A stretch of DNA of 64,000 bases from Mycobacterium gastri (GTDB lineage: Bacteria > Actinomycetota > Actinomycetes > Mycobacteriales > Mycobacteriaceae): assembly GCF_002102175.1 (NCBI RefSeq), contig NZ_LQOX01000118.1, forward strand, positions 1 through 64,000, in the 5' to 3' direction. Position 1 is the first letter of the stretch. Each line of letters begins with the position of its first letter. The translations under genes and the position numbers were made by a program. Below the pieces are notes generated by a model. It saw nothing but the letters and a program-made list of their open reading frames with translations, was not told where the DNA came from and did not search any database. Shown one piece after another: positions 15,690 to 25,657 of the stretch.

Positions 15690-16037
15690 ATGAAGGGAAC
15701 GGGGCTGGCTCTTATCGCCTCCACGGCCGCGCTGGCGGTGGCTGCCATCTCACTGGCCGCACCCGCACAGGCCGACGACTACGACTACACGTTCAAGCAA
15801 ACCGTCAACAGTTTCGGCGTTTACGGCCCGCAGGATCAGCTCGCGTGGCTGGCCAAGATCAGCTGCGAGCGGCTGGAACGAGGCGTCGACCACACTGCCT
15901 ACAACTCGGCGACGTTCCTGCAGCGCAACCTGCCGCGCGGAACCACCCAGGGGCAGGCGTTCCAATTCCTGGGTGCCGCGATCGACCATTACTGCCCCGA
16001 GCAGGTCGGCTTTCTGCAACGGGCCGGCACCAGCTAA
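15690..16037 (+). CDS. Small secreted DUF732-type protein (Rv0559c-like)
   Basis: 115 residues. A clear Sec signal peptide (hydrophobic 5-24, cleavage expected after APAQA, residue ~28) is followed by a ~85-residue mature domain with two cysteines (CERLERG and HYCPEQ). The overall pattern ([18 protein letters not shown]) matches DUF732 proteins. Function is unknown. It corresponds to M. tuberculosis Rv0559c, which there lies beside the salicylate-inducible Rv0560c. The stop overlaps the end of the convergent menG by four bases. Confidence 0.87.
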   Translation: MKGTGLALIASTAALAVAAISLAAPAQADDYDYTFKQTVNSFGVYGPQDQLAWLAKISCERLERGVDHTAYNSATFLQRNLPRGTTQGQAFQFLGAAIDHYCPEQVGFLQRAGTS

Positions 16038-16732
16038 TCGGGTTCGCCGGGCTTGTACCCGGCATGCAGCGCCACGATTCCGCCGGTCAGGTTGCGCCAC
16101 CGCACCGCCGACCACCCGGCCCGCGCAATGTGGCCGGCCAGGCTGGCCTGGTCCGGCCAGGCCCTGATCGACTCCGCCAGGTACACGTAGGCGTCGGGGT
16201 TGCTGGACACCGCCCGCGCCACCCGCGGCAACGCCCGCATCAGGTATTCCTTGTACACCGTGGCGAACAATGCGCTTGTGGGCGTGGAGAATTCGCACAC
16301 CACCAACTGCCCCCCGGGGCGAGTGACGCGGGCCATCTCGCGTAGCGCGGCCGGGAAGTCGGCCACGTTGCGCAGCCCGAAGCTGATGGTGACCGCGTCG
16401 AACACCCCGTCTGCGAACGGCAGCCGAGTGGCGTCGCCGGCGACCTTGGGCACCTTGCGGCCGCCACCGGCGGCCAGCATCCCGACCGAGAAGTCGGCCG
16501 CCACACACCATGCTCCGGATTTCGCCAGCTCCACGGTGGAAACCGCCGTGCCCGCGGCCAGGTCCAGCACCCTGTCACCGGGACCGATCCGCAACGCCGA
16601 CCGGGTGGCGCGCCGCCAGTAACGGTCCCGGCCCAGCGACAGCACGGTGTTGGTCAGGTCGTAACGGCGGGCGACACCGTCGAACATCGACGCGACGTCG
16701 CGGGGATTCTTGTCCAGGGCCGCGCGACTCAC
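16034..16732 (-). CDS. menG: Demethylmenaquinone methyltransferase
   Basis: 232 residues, a class I SAM methyltransferase of the UbiE/COQ5 family. It has the family N-terminus [20 protein letters not shown] motif [10 protein letters not shown], and the TISFGLRNV and [11 protein letters not shown] motifs. It performs the last ring methylation of menaquinone synthesis. It matches M. tuberculosis Rv0558 (also called menH or ubiE). It lies 83 bp downstream of the PE_PGRS gene; in M. tuberculosis the upstream neighbour is mgtA, so the PE_PGRS gene separates menG from the rest of the men operon here. Confidence 0.95.
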   Translation of the reverse strand: MSRAALDKNPRDVASMFDGVARRYDLTNTVLSLGRDRYWRRATRSALRIGPGDRVLDLAAGTAVSTVELAKSGAWCVAADFSVGMLAAGGGRKVPKVAGDATRLPFADGVFDAVTISFGLRNVADFPAALREMARVTRPGGQLVVCEFSTPTSALFATVYKEYLMRALPRVARAVSSNPDAYVYLAESIRAWPDQASLAGHIARAGWSAVRWRNLTGGIVALHAGYKPGEPD

Positions 16733-16815
16733 CAGCCAGACGCTACCCGCCTCGGCCGAGCGGCGAACTGCCCGCCCGTGACCACCGTTGCCAGCACGGG
16801 CCCGTCAAGCGCGGA

Positions 16816-18678
16816 TCAGCCGGGCAGGCCGTCGTCGCCGCTCGCCCCCGTCTGACCGGCCTGGCCAGCAACGCCGCCCGACAACCCCGCTCCACCAGAA
16901 CCTCCGGACCCCGGGTTGCCGCCGGTACCGCCGCTACCGGCGCTGCCGCCGGCGACCGACGCGCCAGCATGGCCCCAAAGCCCGCCTGCCCCGCCAATAC
17001 CGCCACTTCCGCCGTCGCCGCCGGCACCTCCGGTGCCGCCGTTGCCGCCGTTGCCGCCGTTGCCGCCGGCACCGACCAGGTTCCCGACAACCAAGCCGGT
17101 GTTACCGCCGGCGCCGCCGACACCGCCGTGGCCGCCCATGCCGCCGCCGCCAGCACTCCCCCCGAGGCCACCGGCGCCGCCATCGCCAATCAGGAAGCCA
17201 CCGTAGCCTCCGGCACCCCCGGCGCCGCCGGTACCGCCAGTGCCCCCGCTACCTCCGACACCTCCAAAACCACCCGCTCCGCCGTTACCGTTGGCGCCGC
17301 CGCCCGCGACGGGTCCGGCGCCGCCGCTGCCGCCCTGACCACCGGCACCGGCGTCCGCGCCGACGCCACCGGCACCGGCACCACCACCCGCGCCGCCGGA
17401 TCCGCCGTTGCCGATCAGCAGGCCGCCATGACCGCCGGCGCCTCCGGCGCCCCCGGAGCCGCCCGATCCACCCGCGGCGCCAACGCCGCCCGGCCCGCCC
17501 GAACCGCCGGCGCCGGCCACGAAGCCCGGCCCGCCGGTGCCGCCGGCGCCACCCTGCGCGCCGGTACCCCCGGCGCCGCCGGTGCCGCCGGTGCCGGCGT
17601 GTCCCGAGGAAGTAAAGGAAGTACCGCCCCATTCACCGCCCGTGCCACCTTGCCCTCCCAGGGCGCCCGCACCGCCGTTACCTCCGTTAGCGCCATTGCC
17701 CGCTATTTGGACGCCGAAGCCGCCATCGCCGCCCGCACCGCCCGGGGCGCCCACACCGCCGTTACCCCCCACACCTCCATTGCCCCCGTAGATCGTGCCG
17801 CTGCCGCCGACACCGCCGGTACCGCCCGCCTGCCCCTGGGTGGGGCTGCTGACTCCATTGGTGCCGGGCCCACCGTTTCCGCCGAAGGTTCCAGGGATAC
17901 CCGGTGAACCGTCGCTCGCCGGGGGGCCGGCCGGCAGCGGGCTGGGGTTGACGCCGCCGGCGCCGGTCGCACCCACTCCGCCCGCCCCACCGGCACCGCC
18001 CTGACCGAAGAACCAGGCCGATCCCCCGTTGCCACCCGCCCCGCCATTCTGGCCAGGCACGATGGCGTTGCCGCCGGCCCCACCGGCCCCACCGGCGCCG
18101 TACAACAACCCGCCGCTGCCGCCATTGCCGCCGGGCGCACCCGGCGCACCCAGACCACCGCTGCCGCCCGAACCGAACAGCCCGGCGTCACCGCCGTTGC
18201 CGCCACCGGGATGAGTGCCACCGCCGGATCCGCCGCTGCCGCCGTTGCCGAACAGCAGCCCGCCGGCCGCGCCGTTTTGCCCGGTCCCAGGAGCCCCGTT
18301 GGCGCCATCACCGATCAGGGGGCGCCCCAGTAGCACCTGCGTGGGCGTATTGACCACCCCCAGTAGCTGCTGCTCAAGGACCTGCAGGGGTGAGACGTTA
18401 GCGGCTTCAGCGGCCGCATAGGCATTCCCGGCAGCAGTCACGGCCTGGACGAATTGGCCATGAAACGCCGCCACCCGGGCGCTCAGAGCCTGGTAGTTCT
18501 GGGCGTGCGCAGCAAACAACGCCGCGATAGCCGCCGACACCTCGTCAGCACCCGCCGCCGCCAGAGCCGTTGTCGGAGCGGCCGCCGCGGCGTTGGCCGC
18601 ACCGATTACCGACCCAATGCCCGCCAAGTCCGCTGCGGCGGCTGTCACCAGCTGTGGTACGGCAATCACATACGACAC
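16816..18678 (-). CDS. PE_PGRS family protein
   Basis: 620 residues. The N-terminal PE domain (about 1-95) begins [20 protein letters not shown]. The usual linker containing [11 protein letters not shown] at ~132-142 follows, and then ~480 residues of GGxGGxGG repeats run to the end with no separate C-terminal domain. PE_PGRS proteins are exported by ESX-5 to the cell surface, and several modulate host responses. The GTG at 18678 is chosen because the PE domain begins there and AGGAGGA lies eight nucleotides upstream. It stands between mgtA and menG, in the operon direction, a position empty in M. tuberculosis. Confidence 0.95.
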   Translation of the reverse strand: MSYVIAVPQLVTAAAADLAGIGSVIGAANAAAAAPTTALAAAGADEVSAAIAALFAAHAQNYQALSARVAAFHGQFVQAVTAAGNAYAAAEAANVSPLQVLEQQLLGVVNTPTQVLLGRPLIGDGANGAPGTGQNGAAGGLLFGNGGSGGSGGGTHPGGGNGGDAGLFGSGGSGGLGAPGAPGGNGGSGGLLYGAGGAGGAGGNAIVPGQNGGAGGNGGSAWFFGQGGAGGAGGVGATGAGGVNPSPLPAGPPASDGSPGIPGTFGGNGGPGTNGVSSPTQGQAGGTGGVGGSGTIYGGNGGVGGNGGVGAPGGAGGDGGFGVQIAGNGANGGNGGAGALGGQGGTGGEWGGTSFTSSGHAGTGGTGGAGGTGAQGGAGGTGGPGFVAGAGGSGGPGGVGAAGGSGGSGGAGGAGGHGGLLIGNGGSGGAGGGAGAGGVGADAGAGGQGGSGGAGPVAGGGANGNGGAGGFGGVGGSGGTGGTGGAGGAGGYGGFLIGDGGAGGLGGSAGGGGMGGHGGVGGAGGNTGLVVGNLVGAGGNGGNGGNGGTGGAGGDGGSGGIGGAGGLWGHAGASVAGGSAGSGGTGGNPGSGGSGGAGLSGGVAGQAGQTGASGDDGLPG

Positions 18679-18816
18679 CACGCCGATCCTCCTCGCCGGC
18701 CCCCCGAACACGCCGATGCTATCGCCGTGCCGGGTTGCGCATCGGCAAATTGAGCAACCAGGCGCCCAATGCCGCGACACGAGAAGGACACCGACAGTCG
18801 AAACCTGAAGCGTGCC

Positions 18817-19968
18817 TTAGGCGTGGCGCATTCGCCACACCGAATCGCGCGCCCGAGCAGCCGGCGACAGCACCGCCGCGTAGTGGCCCAACAGCTCGTC
18901 GCAGATCACCGGCCAGCCGCGGCCCAGCACGCTGCGCCGCGCCGCGAGTGCATAGCGGTTGCGTTCGCAGACCAGGTGGGCGACGGCGCCCGGCAGCCGG
19001 GCCTCGAACTCGGCGACCGGCAGCAGCAACCCGGTGCGGTAGGGAACAACCAGGTCGCGGGGGCCGCCGGCGTCGGGGGCGATCACCGGCAGCCCCGACG
19101 CCAGCGCTTCCTGCACGACCTGGCAGAACGTCTCGTGTTCGCCGGGATGCACGAAGACGTCCATGCTGGCATATGCCCGCGCGAGCTCTTCACCGTGCAG
19201 AGCTCCGGTGAAAAGTGCTGTGGGCATTGCCGATTCGAGTTTGCGCCGGTCCACTCCGGCGCCGACGACGACCAGCCGCACCGCGCCGGAGGCACTTAGG
19301 GACGCGAGCCGCTCGACATGCTTCTCGGGGGCCAGACGGCCGACGAAGCCGACGATCGGCCGGCCGTCCGGCGACCATTGCCGGCGCAGCGCTTCGTCGC
19401 GGGCGGACGGTACGAACCGGAGCAGGTCGACTCCCCGTCCCCACCGGTAGACCCGCGGGATGCCTTGGGCGGCAAGGTCTTCCATGGTTGCCGTGGACGG
19501 CGCCAGGGTGCGGTCGGCAAGACCGTGCAGATGGCGAAACCAGGCCCACGCGGCGCGCGACATCAGCGGAATGCCGTAGCTGGCGGCGAATCCCGGTACG
19601 TCGGTCTGGTACACCGCAACCGTGGGCACGCCCAGACGGCGGGCCGCGCGCAGCCCGCCGTAGCCGAGCAGCGCCGGTGACGCCAGATGCACCATGTCGG
19701 GGCCGAAGCCGCGCAGCACCCGAAGGATTCGTGGGGCCGGCACACCCAGGGGCAGCGTGGTCACCTTGGGGAACATCCGCGCCGGCACCCGGTGGACCCG
19801 GACACCGTCGTGCAAACGGTCGGCGCGTGGCTCACCGGGCGGGTTGTCCGGGGCGATCACGATGGCCTCATGACCGGTGCGGCGCAGGTGCTCGAGGATG
19901 CGCAGCACCGAGTTGCTGACACCGTTGACGTTGGGCAAAAACGACTCGGCGACAATCGCAACGCGCAC
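18817..19968 (-). CDS. mgtA: GT4 alpha-mannosyltransferase MgtA/PimB-like
   Basis: 383 residues, a GT-B fold GT4 glycosyltransferase. The N-terminal acceptor domain starts [19 protein letters not shown]; the C-terminal donor domain has [14 protein letters not shown] and the [19 protein letters not shown] motif with the E-x7-E nucleotide-sugar site. It matches M. tuberculosis Rv0557 (MgtA, earlier PimB), which uses GDP-mannose and mannosylates a glucuronosyl diacylglycerol lipid, with possible influence on lipomannan synthesis. It follows the Rv0556-like gene by 62 bp in the men operon. Confidence 0.94.
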   Translation of the reverse strand: MRVAIVAESFLPNVNGVSNSVLRILEHLRRTGHEAIVIAPDNPPGEPRADRLHDGVRVHRVPARMFPKVTTLPLGVPAPRILRVLRGFGPDMVHLASPALLGYGGLRAARRLGVPTVAVYQTDVPGFAASYGIPLMSRAAWAWFRHLHGLADRTLAPSTATMEDLAAQGIPRVYRWGRGVDLLRFVPSARDEALRRQWSPDGRPIVGFVGRLAPEKHVERLASLSASGAVRLVVVGAGVDRRKLESAMPTALFTGALHGEELARAYASMDVFVHPGEHETFCQVVQEALASGLPVIAPDAGGPRDLVVPYRTGLLLPVAEFEARLPGAVAHLVCERNRYALAARRSVLGRGWPVICDELLGHYAAVLSPAARARDSVWRMRHA

Positions 19969-20030
19969 CCGGCCACGGTGTCAGGCGATATTGTCGGCAA
20001 GGTTTCCGACCGGCATACGCGGCGCGAAAA

Positions 20031-20543
20031 CTAGCCGCAGGGTGGGCTGCTCAGGTGCTTGTCCAGCCGCCGATCGAGCAGGGCCAGACCGATCAGCGCG
20101 ACCGTGGCGGCCAGCCAGGCCACGACCGCGATGGATCCGGCGGGGATGATCGCCAGCCCGGCGTTGCGGTGCTGTACCCGGACCAGATTGGGATCCTTCT
20201 TGTTGTATTCGACGTAGATCCGCATGCCGGTGGCCAGCTCGGACGGATACAGCACGCCGAGTTCGGGCCGATAGGTCACCCGCTCGGGTGTGACGAACTC
20301 GATGGTGGACCGGCGCGGCCCGGCGCTGAGCACCTCGGCCTGCGCGACCCCCATGTTGCGTTGGATGGCCAGGTCGTTACGCCAGGCGCCGGCCACCAAC
20401 AGCACCGACTGCAGCGTGACCAAGGCGGCGACGATCAGCACGGTGATGCGGACCCACCGCACCACCCGACGCCGCCAGGTATCCGCCAGTTCTTCGCTGG
20501 TTCCGTGAATCAGGATGCGCAGCGACTTTTTTGGCGAGATCAC
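20031..20543 (-). CDS. DUF3592-like membrane protein (Rv0556-like)
   Basis: 170 residues with two membrane helices (about 29-50 and 135-157) enclosing an extracytoplasmic domain with the [32 protein letters not shown] pattern of DUF3592 proteins (quoted in part: [16 protein letters not shown]). Function is unknown. The GTG start overlaps the menD stop as GTGA (20540-20543), so translation is probably coupled to menD. It corresponds to M. tuberculosis Rv0556 in the same position. Confidence 0.88.
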   Translation of the reverse strand: MISPKKSLRILIHGTSEELADTWRRRVVRWVRITVLIVAALVTLQSVLLVAGAWRNDLAIQRNMGVAQAEVLSAGPRRSTIEFVTPERVTYRPELGVLYPSELATGMRIYVEYNKKDPNLVRVQHRNAGLAIIPAGSIAVVAWLAATVALIGLALLDRRLDKHLSSPPCG

Positions 20544-22189
20544 AACGCCGCCTTGATGGCGGCGTGCAGTTGCCGCAGCGACGACCGGTCCGCCTTGACC
20601 TCGAGCACCCGCAGTCCGGGGTTGGGTTCGTCCAACGCGGCCGGCAGCTGCTCGGCCTCGATCTGCCGGCTCTCCACGTGGTAGGCGCGACACAGCGCGC
20701 CCACGTCGACGTCGTGGGGGGTGCCGAAGATCCGTGACGACACGTCGGAGAACCTCGGGTCACCCGGCTCGAGCAGTTCGAAGATGCCGCCGCCGTTGTC
20801 GTTGGACACCACGATCGTCAGCCGCTGCGGTGTGGGTTCGGTGGGGCCGATCAGCAGCCCGGAGCTGTCATGGACGAACGTCAGGTCCCCGATCAGGGCG
20901 ATGGTGCGTCCCTGGTGTGCGGTCTCGTGAGCCCGCTCGAATGCCAGAGCCGCCCCGATGGCCGTGGAGACGGTGCCGTCGATGCCGGCGACGCCGCGGT
21001 TGGACCGGACCAGAATGCCCTCGGTGTTCAGCCCGACCAGGGCCGCGTCGCGCACCGGGTTGGACGCTCCGAGAACCAGCTGGTCACCGGGCCGCAATGT
21101 GTCGGCCACCGCGGCGGCGACGTGCAGACCCGTGGTCAGCGGGTGAGCCGCCAGCTGCTCGCGCACCGCGGCGAGCGCGTGGCGATTCAGGTCCGCGCAG
21201 CGGCGCAGCCACTTCGGGCTGGGGGCGCCGGTGACGACCGCCCGCGTGCCGGTGGCCTGCGAGTTGCCCGAGACGTCCGGCCAGCGCGGCCCGGTCGTCA
21301 GCGCGTAGACCGGAACTTCCGGGTTGGCCAGCAGAGCTGACACCGGCCGGTGCAGCGTCGGGCGGCCCAGCATGATCACCTGCTGGGGACGCAGCAGCGG
21401 CAGGGTGAGCGGATGCAACGGGTTGGGCGCATACGGCGCGGTCGGCTCGGCGACGGTGGGCAACTCCACCAGGTTGGGGTGCACCCCGGCACCGTGCCCG
21501 GCGATGACGACGGTATCTGCCGACACGTCGATGTCCAGCGGCTGATCGAAGGTCACGGGCGGCGTGTGGGTCCAGGGTCTGCCGTCGAGACGGCCCGGTG
21601 GGGTAGCGACGTTCAGGTGTTCCGGATCGGGCACCAGGGGTTCGCGCAGCGGGATGTCGAAATGCACCGGTCCCGCGTTGGCGCTACGAGAACCCTTGGC
21701 GGCCACCAACACTCGGCACGTCGCCGACCGCCACGTCGCGTTGAGGGCGGGCAGGCGCTCCGGCGCATCCTCGGCCAGACCCAGGCTGATGGTGGCGCGG
21801 ACCTGGGTGCCGAAGTAGCCCAACTGCTCCATGGTCTGGTTGGCGCCGGTGCCCAGCAGTTCGTAGGGCCGGTTGGCCGAGAGGACGATCAGCGGCACCC
21901 GGGCGTAGTTGGCCTCCACCACGGCCGGGCCCAGGTTGGCGACGGCGGTGCCCGACGTCATCGCCACACACACCGGCGCGCCCGCCGCGACCGCCAGCCC
22001 GATCGCCAGATAACCGGCGGTGCGTTCGTCGATGCGCACGTGCAGCCGGATCCGGCCGGACCGGTCGGCGTCCTGCAGCGCGAACGCTAGCGGCGCGTTT
22101 CGGGAGCCTGGACACAGCACCACGTCGCGGACGCCGCCGCGAATCAGCTCGTCAACGACGACGCGGGCCTGTGTCGTCGAGGGGTTCAC
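20540..22189 (-). CDS. menD: SEPHCHC synthase MenD
   Basis: 549 residues, close to the M. tuberculosis length of 554. It is a ThDP-dependent enzyme that joins isochorismate and 2-oxoglutarate in the first committed menaquinone step. The N-terminal PYR domain begins [20 protein letters not shown], the active-site [14 protein letters not shown] segment carries the conserved glutamate, and the C-terminal PP domain has [12 protein letters not shown] and [14 protein letters not shown] for Mg/ThDP binding. It lies 25 bp after bpoC and overlaps the next gene by GTGA. Confidence 0.97.
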   Translation of the reverse strand: MNPSTTQARVVVDELIRGGVRDVVLCPGSRNAPLAFALQDADRSGRIRLHVRIDERTAGYLAIGLAVAAGAPVCVAMTSGTAVANLGPAVVEANYARVPLIVLSANRPYELLGTGANQTMEQLGYFGTQVRATISLGLAEDAPERLPALNATWRSATCRVLVAAKGSRSANAGPVHFDIPLREPLVPDPEHLNVATPPGRLDGRPWTHTPPVTFDQPLDIDVSADTVVIAGHGAGVHPNLVELPTVAEPTAPYAPNPLHPLTLPLLRPQQVIMLGRPTLHRPVSALLANPEVPVYALTTGPRWPDVSGNSQATGTRAVVTGAPSPKWLRRCADLNRHALAAVREQLAAHPLTTGLHVAAAVADTLRPGDQLVLGASNPVRDAALVGLNTEGILVRSNRGVAGIDGTVSTAIGAALAFERAHETAHQGRTIALIGDLTFVHDSSGLLIGPTEPTPQRLTIVVSNDNGGGIFELLEPGDPRFSDVSSRIFGTPHDVDVGALCRAYHVESRQIEAEQLPAALDEPNPGLRVLEVKADRSSLRQLHAAIKAAL

Positions 22190-22214
22190 CAGTACAGGGT
22201 GTCACAACCGGCCG

Positions 22215-23012
22215 TCAAGGCGTTGCGGCCTTGACGGTGGCGAAGAACCTCAGCACCGCGGCGTTGACGGCCTCCGGCCGCTCGAAGAAGCCGAGGTGTC
22301 CGGCGTCGGGTATCTGCAGGTAGCGGCCGTTGGGCAGGGCATCGGCAACCTCCCGTCCCAGATGCGGCGGGGTCACGATGTCGTCGGCGAAACCGATCAC
22401 CAGCACCGGGGCGGCGATATTGCGGTAGGCGGGCAGCCGGTTGGTCTGCGGCGAGCAGTCCAATTGACAGCGAAGTCCCGGTGTCTGCTTGACCGGCCAC
22501 ATGGAGAACATTGCGATCCAATCGGCCACGGCGGTGTCGTCGTTGAGCGTCTTGCGCGAAAAGCTTTCCAGCAGGCGAGCTCTCGCATCGTAGGCCGGCG
22601 GTAACTGGGTGCCGGAGTCATACAGCTCGGCCTCGGCGGTGCGGAAGAATTGCCGGGCGCGGTCCAGCCGGCCGCGGGTGGCCATCAATACCGCGGCGCT
22701 GACCAGTTCGGGCCGCACCACCATCAGCTCCTGGGCGATGTAAGCGCCCATGGACACCCCGACGATGCGCACCGGGGCTATGTCCAGGGATTCGATCAGC
22801 GCCGCGGTGTCGTTGACCATGGTCTGCGTGGTGAAGCCTTCGGCGTTTTCGGTGGCGCCGATCCCGCGGTTGTCGAAGGTGACGCAGCGATATCCGGCGG
22901 CCAGGAACGCCGGGACTTGATGTGGGTGCCAGGTCCGTCCGGCACCGCCGCGACCGGCGACGAAAAGGACCGGCTCACCGGTCCCTTTGTCGTCGTAAGC
23001 CAGGTTGATCAC
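22215..23012 (-). CDS. bpoC: Alpha/beta hydrolase BpoC
   Basis: 265 residues. The nucleophile elbow is GVSMGAYIAQ (Ser), the acid is in VIGFADD and the base is in DAGHLGFFE (His). It is annotated as a non-haem peroxidase-like hydrolase in M. tuberculosis (Rv0554). Its place between menC and menD makes it a good candidate for the SHCHC synthase (MenH) step, but this is inference. The GTG at 23012 is chosen because the conserved N-terminus INLAYDD starts there; the longer frame overlaps menC. The gap to menC is only 10 bp. Confidence 0.92.
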   Translation of the reverse strand: MINLAYDDKGTGEPVLFVAGRGGAGRTWHPHQVPAFLAAGYRCVTFDNRGIGATENAEGFTTQTMVNDTAALIESLDIAPVRIVGVSMGAYIAQELMVVRPELVSAAVLMATRGRLDRARQFFRTAEAELYDSGTQLPPAYDARARLLESFSRKTLNDDTAVADWIAMFSMWPVKQTPGLRCQLDCSPQTNRLPAYRNIAAPVLVIGFADDIVTPPHLGREVADALPNGRYLQIPDAGHLGFFERPEAVNAAVLRFFATVKAATP

Positions 23013-23022
23013 CCGAACGACG

Positions 23023-23979
23023 CTACAGCAGCGGGTAACAGGCCCTGATCCGATCGATCCACCATTGCCGCCGGTCAAGCGACGCGGCCAGGGCGTGCAG
23101 CCGCGCCGGGTCGGGCGTGACGGGCCCGACCGCCAGACAACCGTCGGCGGACGCCGGGATCTCGGTGACGTCCTCGACGAACAGCCCCCCGGTGCCCAGC
23201 CCGCAGGCGTGCTGAAGTTCAGGTAGCGCCGCGGCGGCGGTGAGGCCGTGGCTGATGCCGACGGCCGAATCCAGCGCGCTGGAGATCACCACCGGGATGT
23301 CGAGCTGCGCGGCGATGTGCAGCACGGCCGAAACCCCGCCCAGCGGAGCGACTTTGAGCACCGCGATGTCGGCGGCCCCGGCGGCGGCGACGGCCAGGGG
23401 GTCGTCGGCCTTGCGGATGGATTCGTCAGCGGCGATCGGCACGTCGATCCGGCGGCGCAATTCAGCGAGCTCGGCGACGGTGGCGCAGGGCTGTTCGAGG
23501 TATTCCAGCGGCCCGTCGGCCGTCAGCGCGGCAGCCGCCTCGGCGGCCTCGGTGACGCTCCAGCCGCCGTTGGCGTCCACCCGCACCGTCGGGACCAGTT
23601 GTCGCACCGCGTTGACCCGCGCGACGTCGTCGGCCAGGCGCTGCCCGGGCTCGGCGACCTTCACCTTGGCGGTGCGGGCGCCGGGGAACCGGGCCAGCAC
23701 CTGCGGCACCTCGGCGGCGCCGACGGCCGGCACGGTGGCGTTGATCGGGATGCGGTCGCGTCGCAGCGCCGGCGGCTCGCGGTAGGCGGCCTCGACGGCT
23801 GCGGCCAGCCAGGCGGCGGCTTCCCGGGGCTGATATTCCAGGAACGGTCCGAATTCGCCCCACCCGGCCGGCCCGTCGATCAACGCCACTTCCCGGGTGG
23901 TGATGCCGCGGAAGCGCACCCGCATCGGCAGCGCCACCACATACAGGCGGTCAAGCAAGTCCGCCAGCGCAGGCGTCAC
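23023..23979 (-). CDS. menC: o-Succinylbenzoate synthase MenC
   Basis: 318 residues, enolase superfamily. Active-site motifs in order are AKVKVAEPG (KxK), VRVDANGGW, EYLEQPC, IAADESI and AVLKVAPLGG. It dehydrates SHCHC to o-succinylbenzoate. The GTG at 23979 is inferred from the conserved N-terminus (LLDRLYVVALPMRVRFRG) and from a GTGA overlap with the stop of the upstream amidohydrolase. It matches M. tuberculosis Rv0553. Confidence 0.95.
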   Translation of the reverse strand: MTPALADLLDRLYVVALPMRVRFRGITTREVALIDGPAGWGEFGPFLEYQPREAAAWLAAAVEAAYREPPALRRDRIPINATVPAVGAAEVPQVLARFPGARTAKVKVAEPGQRLADDVARVNAVRQLVPTVRVDANGGWSVTEAAEAAAALTADGPLEYLEQPCATVAELAELRRRIDVPIAADESIRKADDPLAVAAAGAADIAVLKVAPLGGVSAVLHIAAQLDIPVVISSALDSAVGISHGLTAAAALPELQHACGLGTGGLFVEDVTEIPASADGCLAVGPVTPDPARLHALAASLDRRQWWIDRIRACYPLL

Positions 23980-25580
23980 TGCCGATAGACCTGCCGGCCT
24001 GCCAGAAAGGTCGCCCGCACCTCGAGGTCGGCGATCTCCTCGGGCGGAACCGTCCGCGGATCCGCCGACAGCACCACCATGTCCGCGTATTTGCCGACCT
24101 CCAGCGAGCCCACGACATCGTCGGCGAACATCTGCCAAGCGGGATCGATGGTCTGCGCGCGGATCGCCTGCTCGACGGTCAACCGCTCCTCGGGGCCCAG
24201 CACCCGGCCACTGGGCGCCACCCGGGTGGCGGCCACGCTGATGTTGCGCAGCGGTTCTTCGGGGGTCACCGGTGGGTCGTTGTGCAACGAGATCCGCATG
24301 CCGGTGGCCACCGCGGACCCGGCCGGCATCCAGCGGGATCCGCGTTCCGCCCCGAACAGCCCGTCGACGACGACGTCACCCCAGTAGTGGATCTGGTCGA
24401 CGAAGATGCTGCAGGTGACGCCGAGGGCGGCCGCCCGCTGCAGCTGGTCGGGCCGGATGGCCCCGACGTGCTCGAGCCGCAGCCGGTGATCGTCGCGCGG
24501 GTGCCGGCGCAGCACGTCTTCGTAGACATCGAGGATGGTGTCGACGCCGGCGTCACCCTGCACGTGGCAGGCCATCTGCCAGCCGTTGGGGAAGTAGGCG
24601 CCGACGATCTCGGTGAGCTGTTCGCGGGTGTAGTTGGCGCAGCCGCACGAGCCGGGCGCCACCCCGATGGTCCGGGTGGCGGCCGTGTCCAGGTAAGGAA
24701 AGGACAGGTCGATGTTGCCGATATACGGGGAGCCGTCCACCCAGATCTTGATTCCCACCTGACGCACGATGTCGTCGCCCTGGCCGGGTGCGGCGTCGGT
24801 GGACATCCGCGCATTGGACATCTCGTAAGTACGCAACCGGACGGTCAGGTCGTCGCGGACCTGCTCGACCAGCGGCCCGTAGGCCGGATCGAAGGCCATC
24901 TCCGAGCACATCGTCAGCCCGGCACGGTTGAGCCGGGCACATTCGGCCCGCAGCATCGCCGGGTAGTCACTGGGTTTGATCGCATCGCCCAGCAGCGAGA
25001 ACACCGCCCCGATCTCTACGGCGGTGCCGTCGAGTTCCCCGTCGGCGTCGCGGCCGTAGCTGGAACCCTTGGGATCCGGGGTGTCGCGGGTCAGCCCGTT
25101 GACGCGGGCCGCATGCGAGTTGAAGTAGGCCTTGTGGCCGGAGTTGTGGATGATCACCAACGGCCCCTCGGGTGCCGTGTCATCGAGCCAGGCCAGGGTG
25201 GGCTCAGGCAGACCCGACTGCAGCAGCGGGTCCCAACCGTTGAAGTAGGCGCCCTCGGCTCCCCGTCGGGCGACCTCGCCGCGGATCGCGTCGACGACGG
25301 CGTCGGCCCTGCCGATGGTGACCGGACGGATGTCGACGAACCGGTCCGACAGCGCGACCGCTTCCATCAGCGGATGGCCATGTGCCTCAACGAAACCCGG
25401 CATGACACAACCCGAGCCCAGGTCGAGGGTTCGAGTGTCGGGGCCGATGAGCCCGTTGACGTCGGACCGGTTTCCGACGGCGACGATCCGGCCGTCGGTG
25501 ACGGCGAGCGATTCGGCGGTGGGCCGCGTCTCGTCGACGGTGAGCACGGTTCCGATGATGACGAGATCTGCATGGGCCAT
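23976..25580 (-). CDS. Amidohydrolase family 3 protein (Rv0552-like)
   Basis: 534 residues, identical in length to my memory of Rv0552. Metal ligands expected for the YtcJ-like family are present: EAHGHP near residue 65, the IWVDGSPYIG loop, ACHVQGDAG, LEHVGAI and HNDPPV with the terminal aspartate. It should hydrolyse an amide, imide or carbamate-like bond; the substrate is unknown. It is first gene of the minus-strand men operon and overlaps menC by GTGA, so its product could be connected to quinone metabolism, but no step of that pathway needs it. Confidence 0.9.
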   Translation of the reverse strand: MAHADLVIIGTVLTVDETRPTAESLAVTDGRIVAVGNRSDVNGLIGPDTRTLDLGSGCVMPGFVEAHGHPLMEAVALSDRFVDIRPVTIGRADAVVDAIRGEVARRGAEGAYFNGWDPLLQSGLPEPTLAWLDDTAPEGPLVIIHNSGHKAYFNSHAARVNGLTRDTPDPKGSSYGRDADGELDGTAVEIGAVFSLLGDAIKPSDYPAMLRAECARLNRAGLTMCSEMAFDPAYGPLVEQVRDDLTVRLRTYEMSNARMSTDAAPGQGDDIVRQVGIKIWVDGSPYIGNIDLSFPYLDTAATRTIGVAPGSCGCANYTREQLTEIVGAYFPNGWQMACHVQGDAGVDTILDVYEDVLRRHPRDDHRLRLEHVGAIRPDQLQRAAALGVTCSIFVDQIHYWGDVVVDGLFGAERGSRWMPAGSAVATGMRISLHNDPPVTPEEPLRNISVAATRVAPSGRVLGPEERLTVEQAIRAQTIDPAWQMFADDVVGSLEVGKYADMVVLSADPRTVPPEEIADLEVRATFLAGRQVYRQ

Positions 25581-25588
25581 GAGCGGCG

Positions 25589-25594
25589 ATCCTA
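25589..25594 (-). promoter_or_regulatory. -10 box (TAGGAT) of the minus-strand men operon
   Basis: TAGGAT on the minus strand ends eight nucleotides before the ATG at 25580, predicting a leaderless operon mRNA. It lies 51 bp from the divergent -10 box of fadD8 (25646-25651). Confidence 0.5.
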
Positions 25595-25645
25595 CTGATA
25601 GGTTCGGCCCGCGAGGGTGCGGTCACCCCGAATTGCAACACGTTC

Positions 25646-25651
25646 TAGTCT
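25646..25651 (+). promoter_or_regulatory. -10 box (TAGTCT) of fadD8
   Basis: TAGTCT fits TANNNT and ends six nucleotides before the fadD8 ATG at 25658, so the mRNA is probably leaderless. The 77-bp divergent region also serves the amidohydrolase-menC operon. Confidence 0.5.
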
Positions 25652-25657
25652 TGCCAC

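Noticed and set aside
16510..17907. Plus-strand open frames of 275-465 residues opposite the PE_PGRS gene
   Set aside because: GC-rich PGRS repeats keep all frames open; the composition is a direct reflection of GGxGGx codons read on the other strand.
16850..18300. Dense short repeats considered as a CRISPR array
   Set aside because: These are PGRS codon repeats (GCCGCCGGNNCC) without regular spacer-repeat periodicity.
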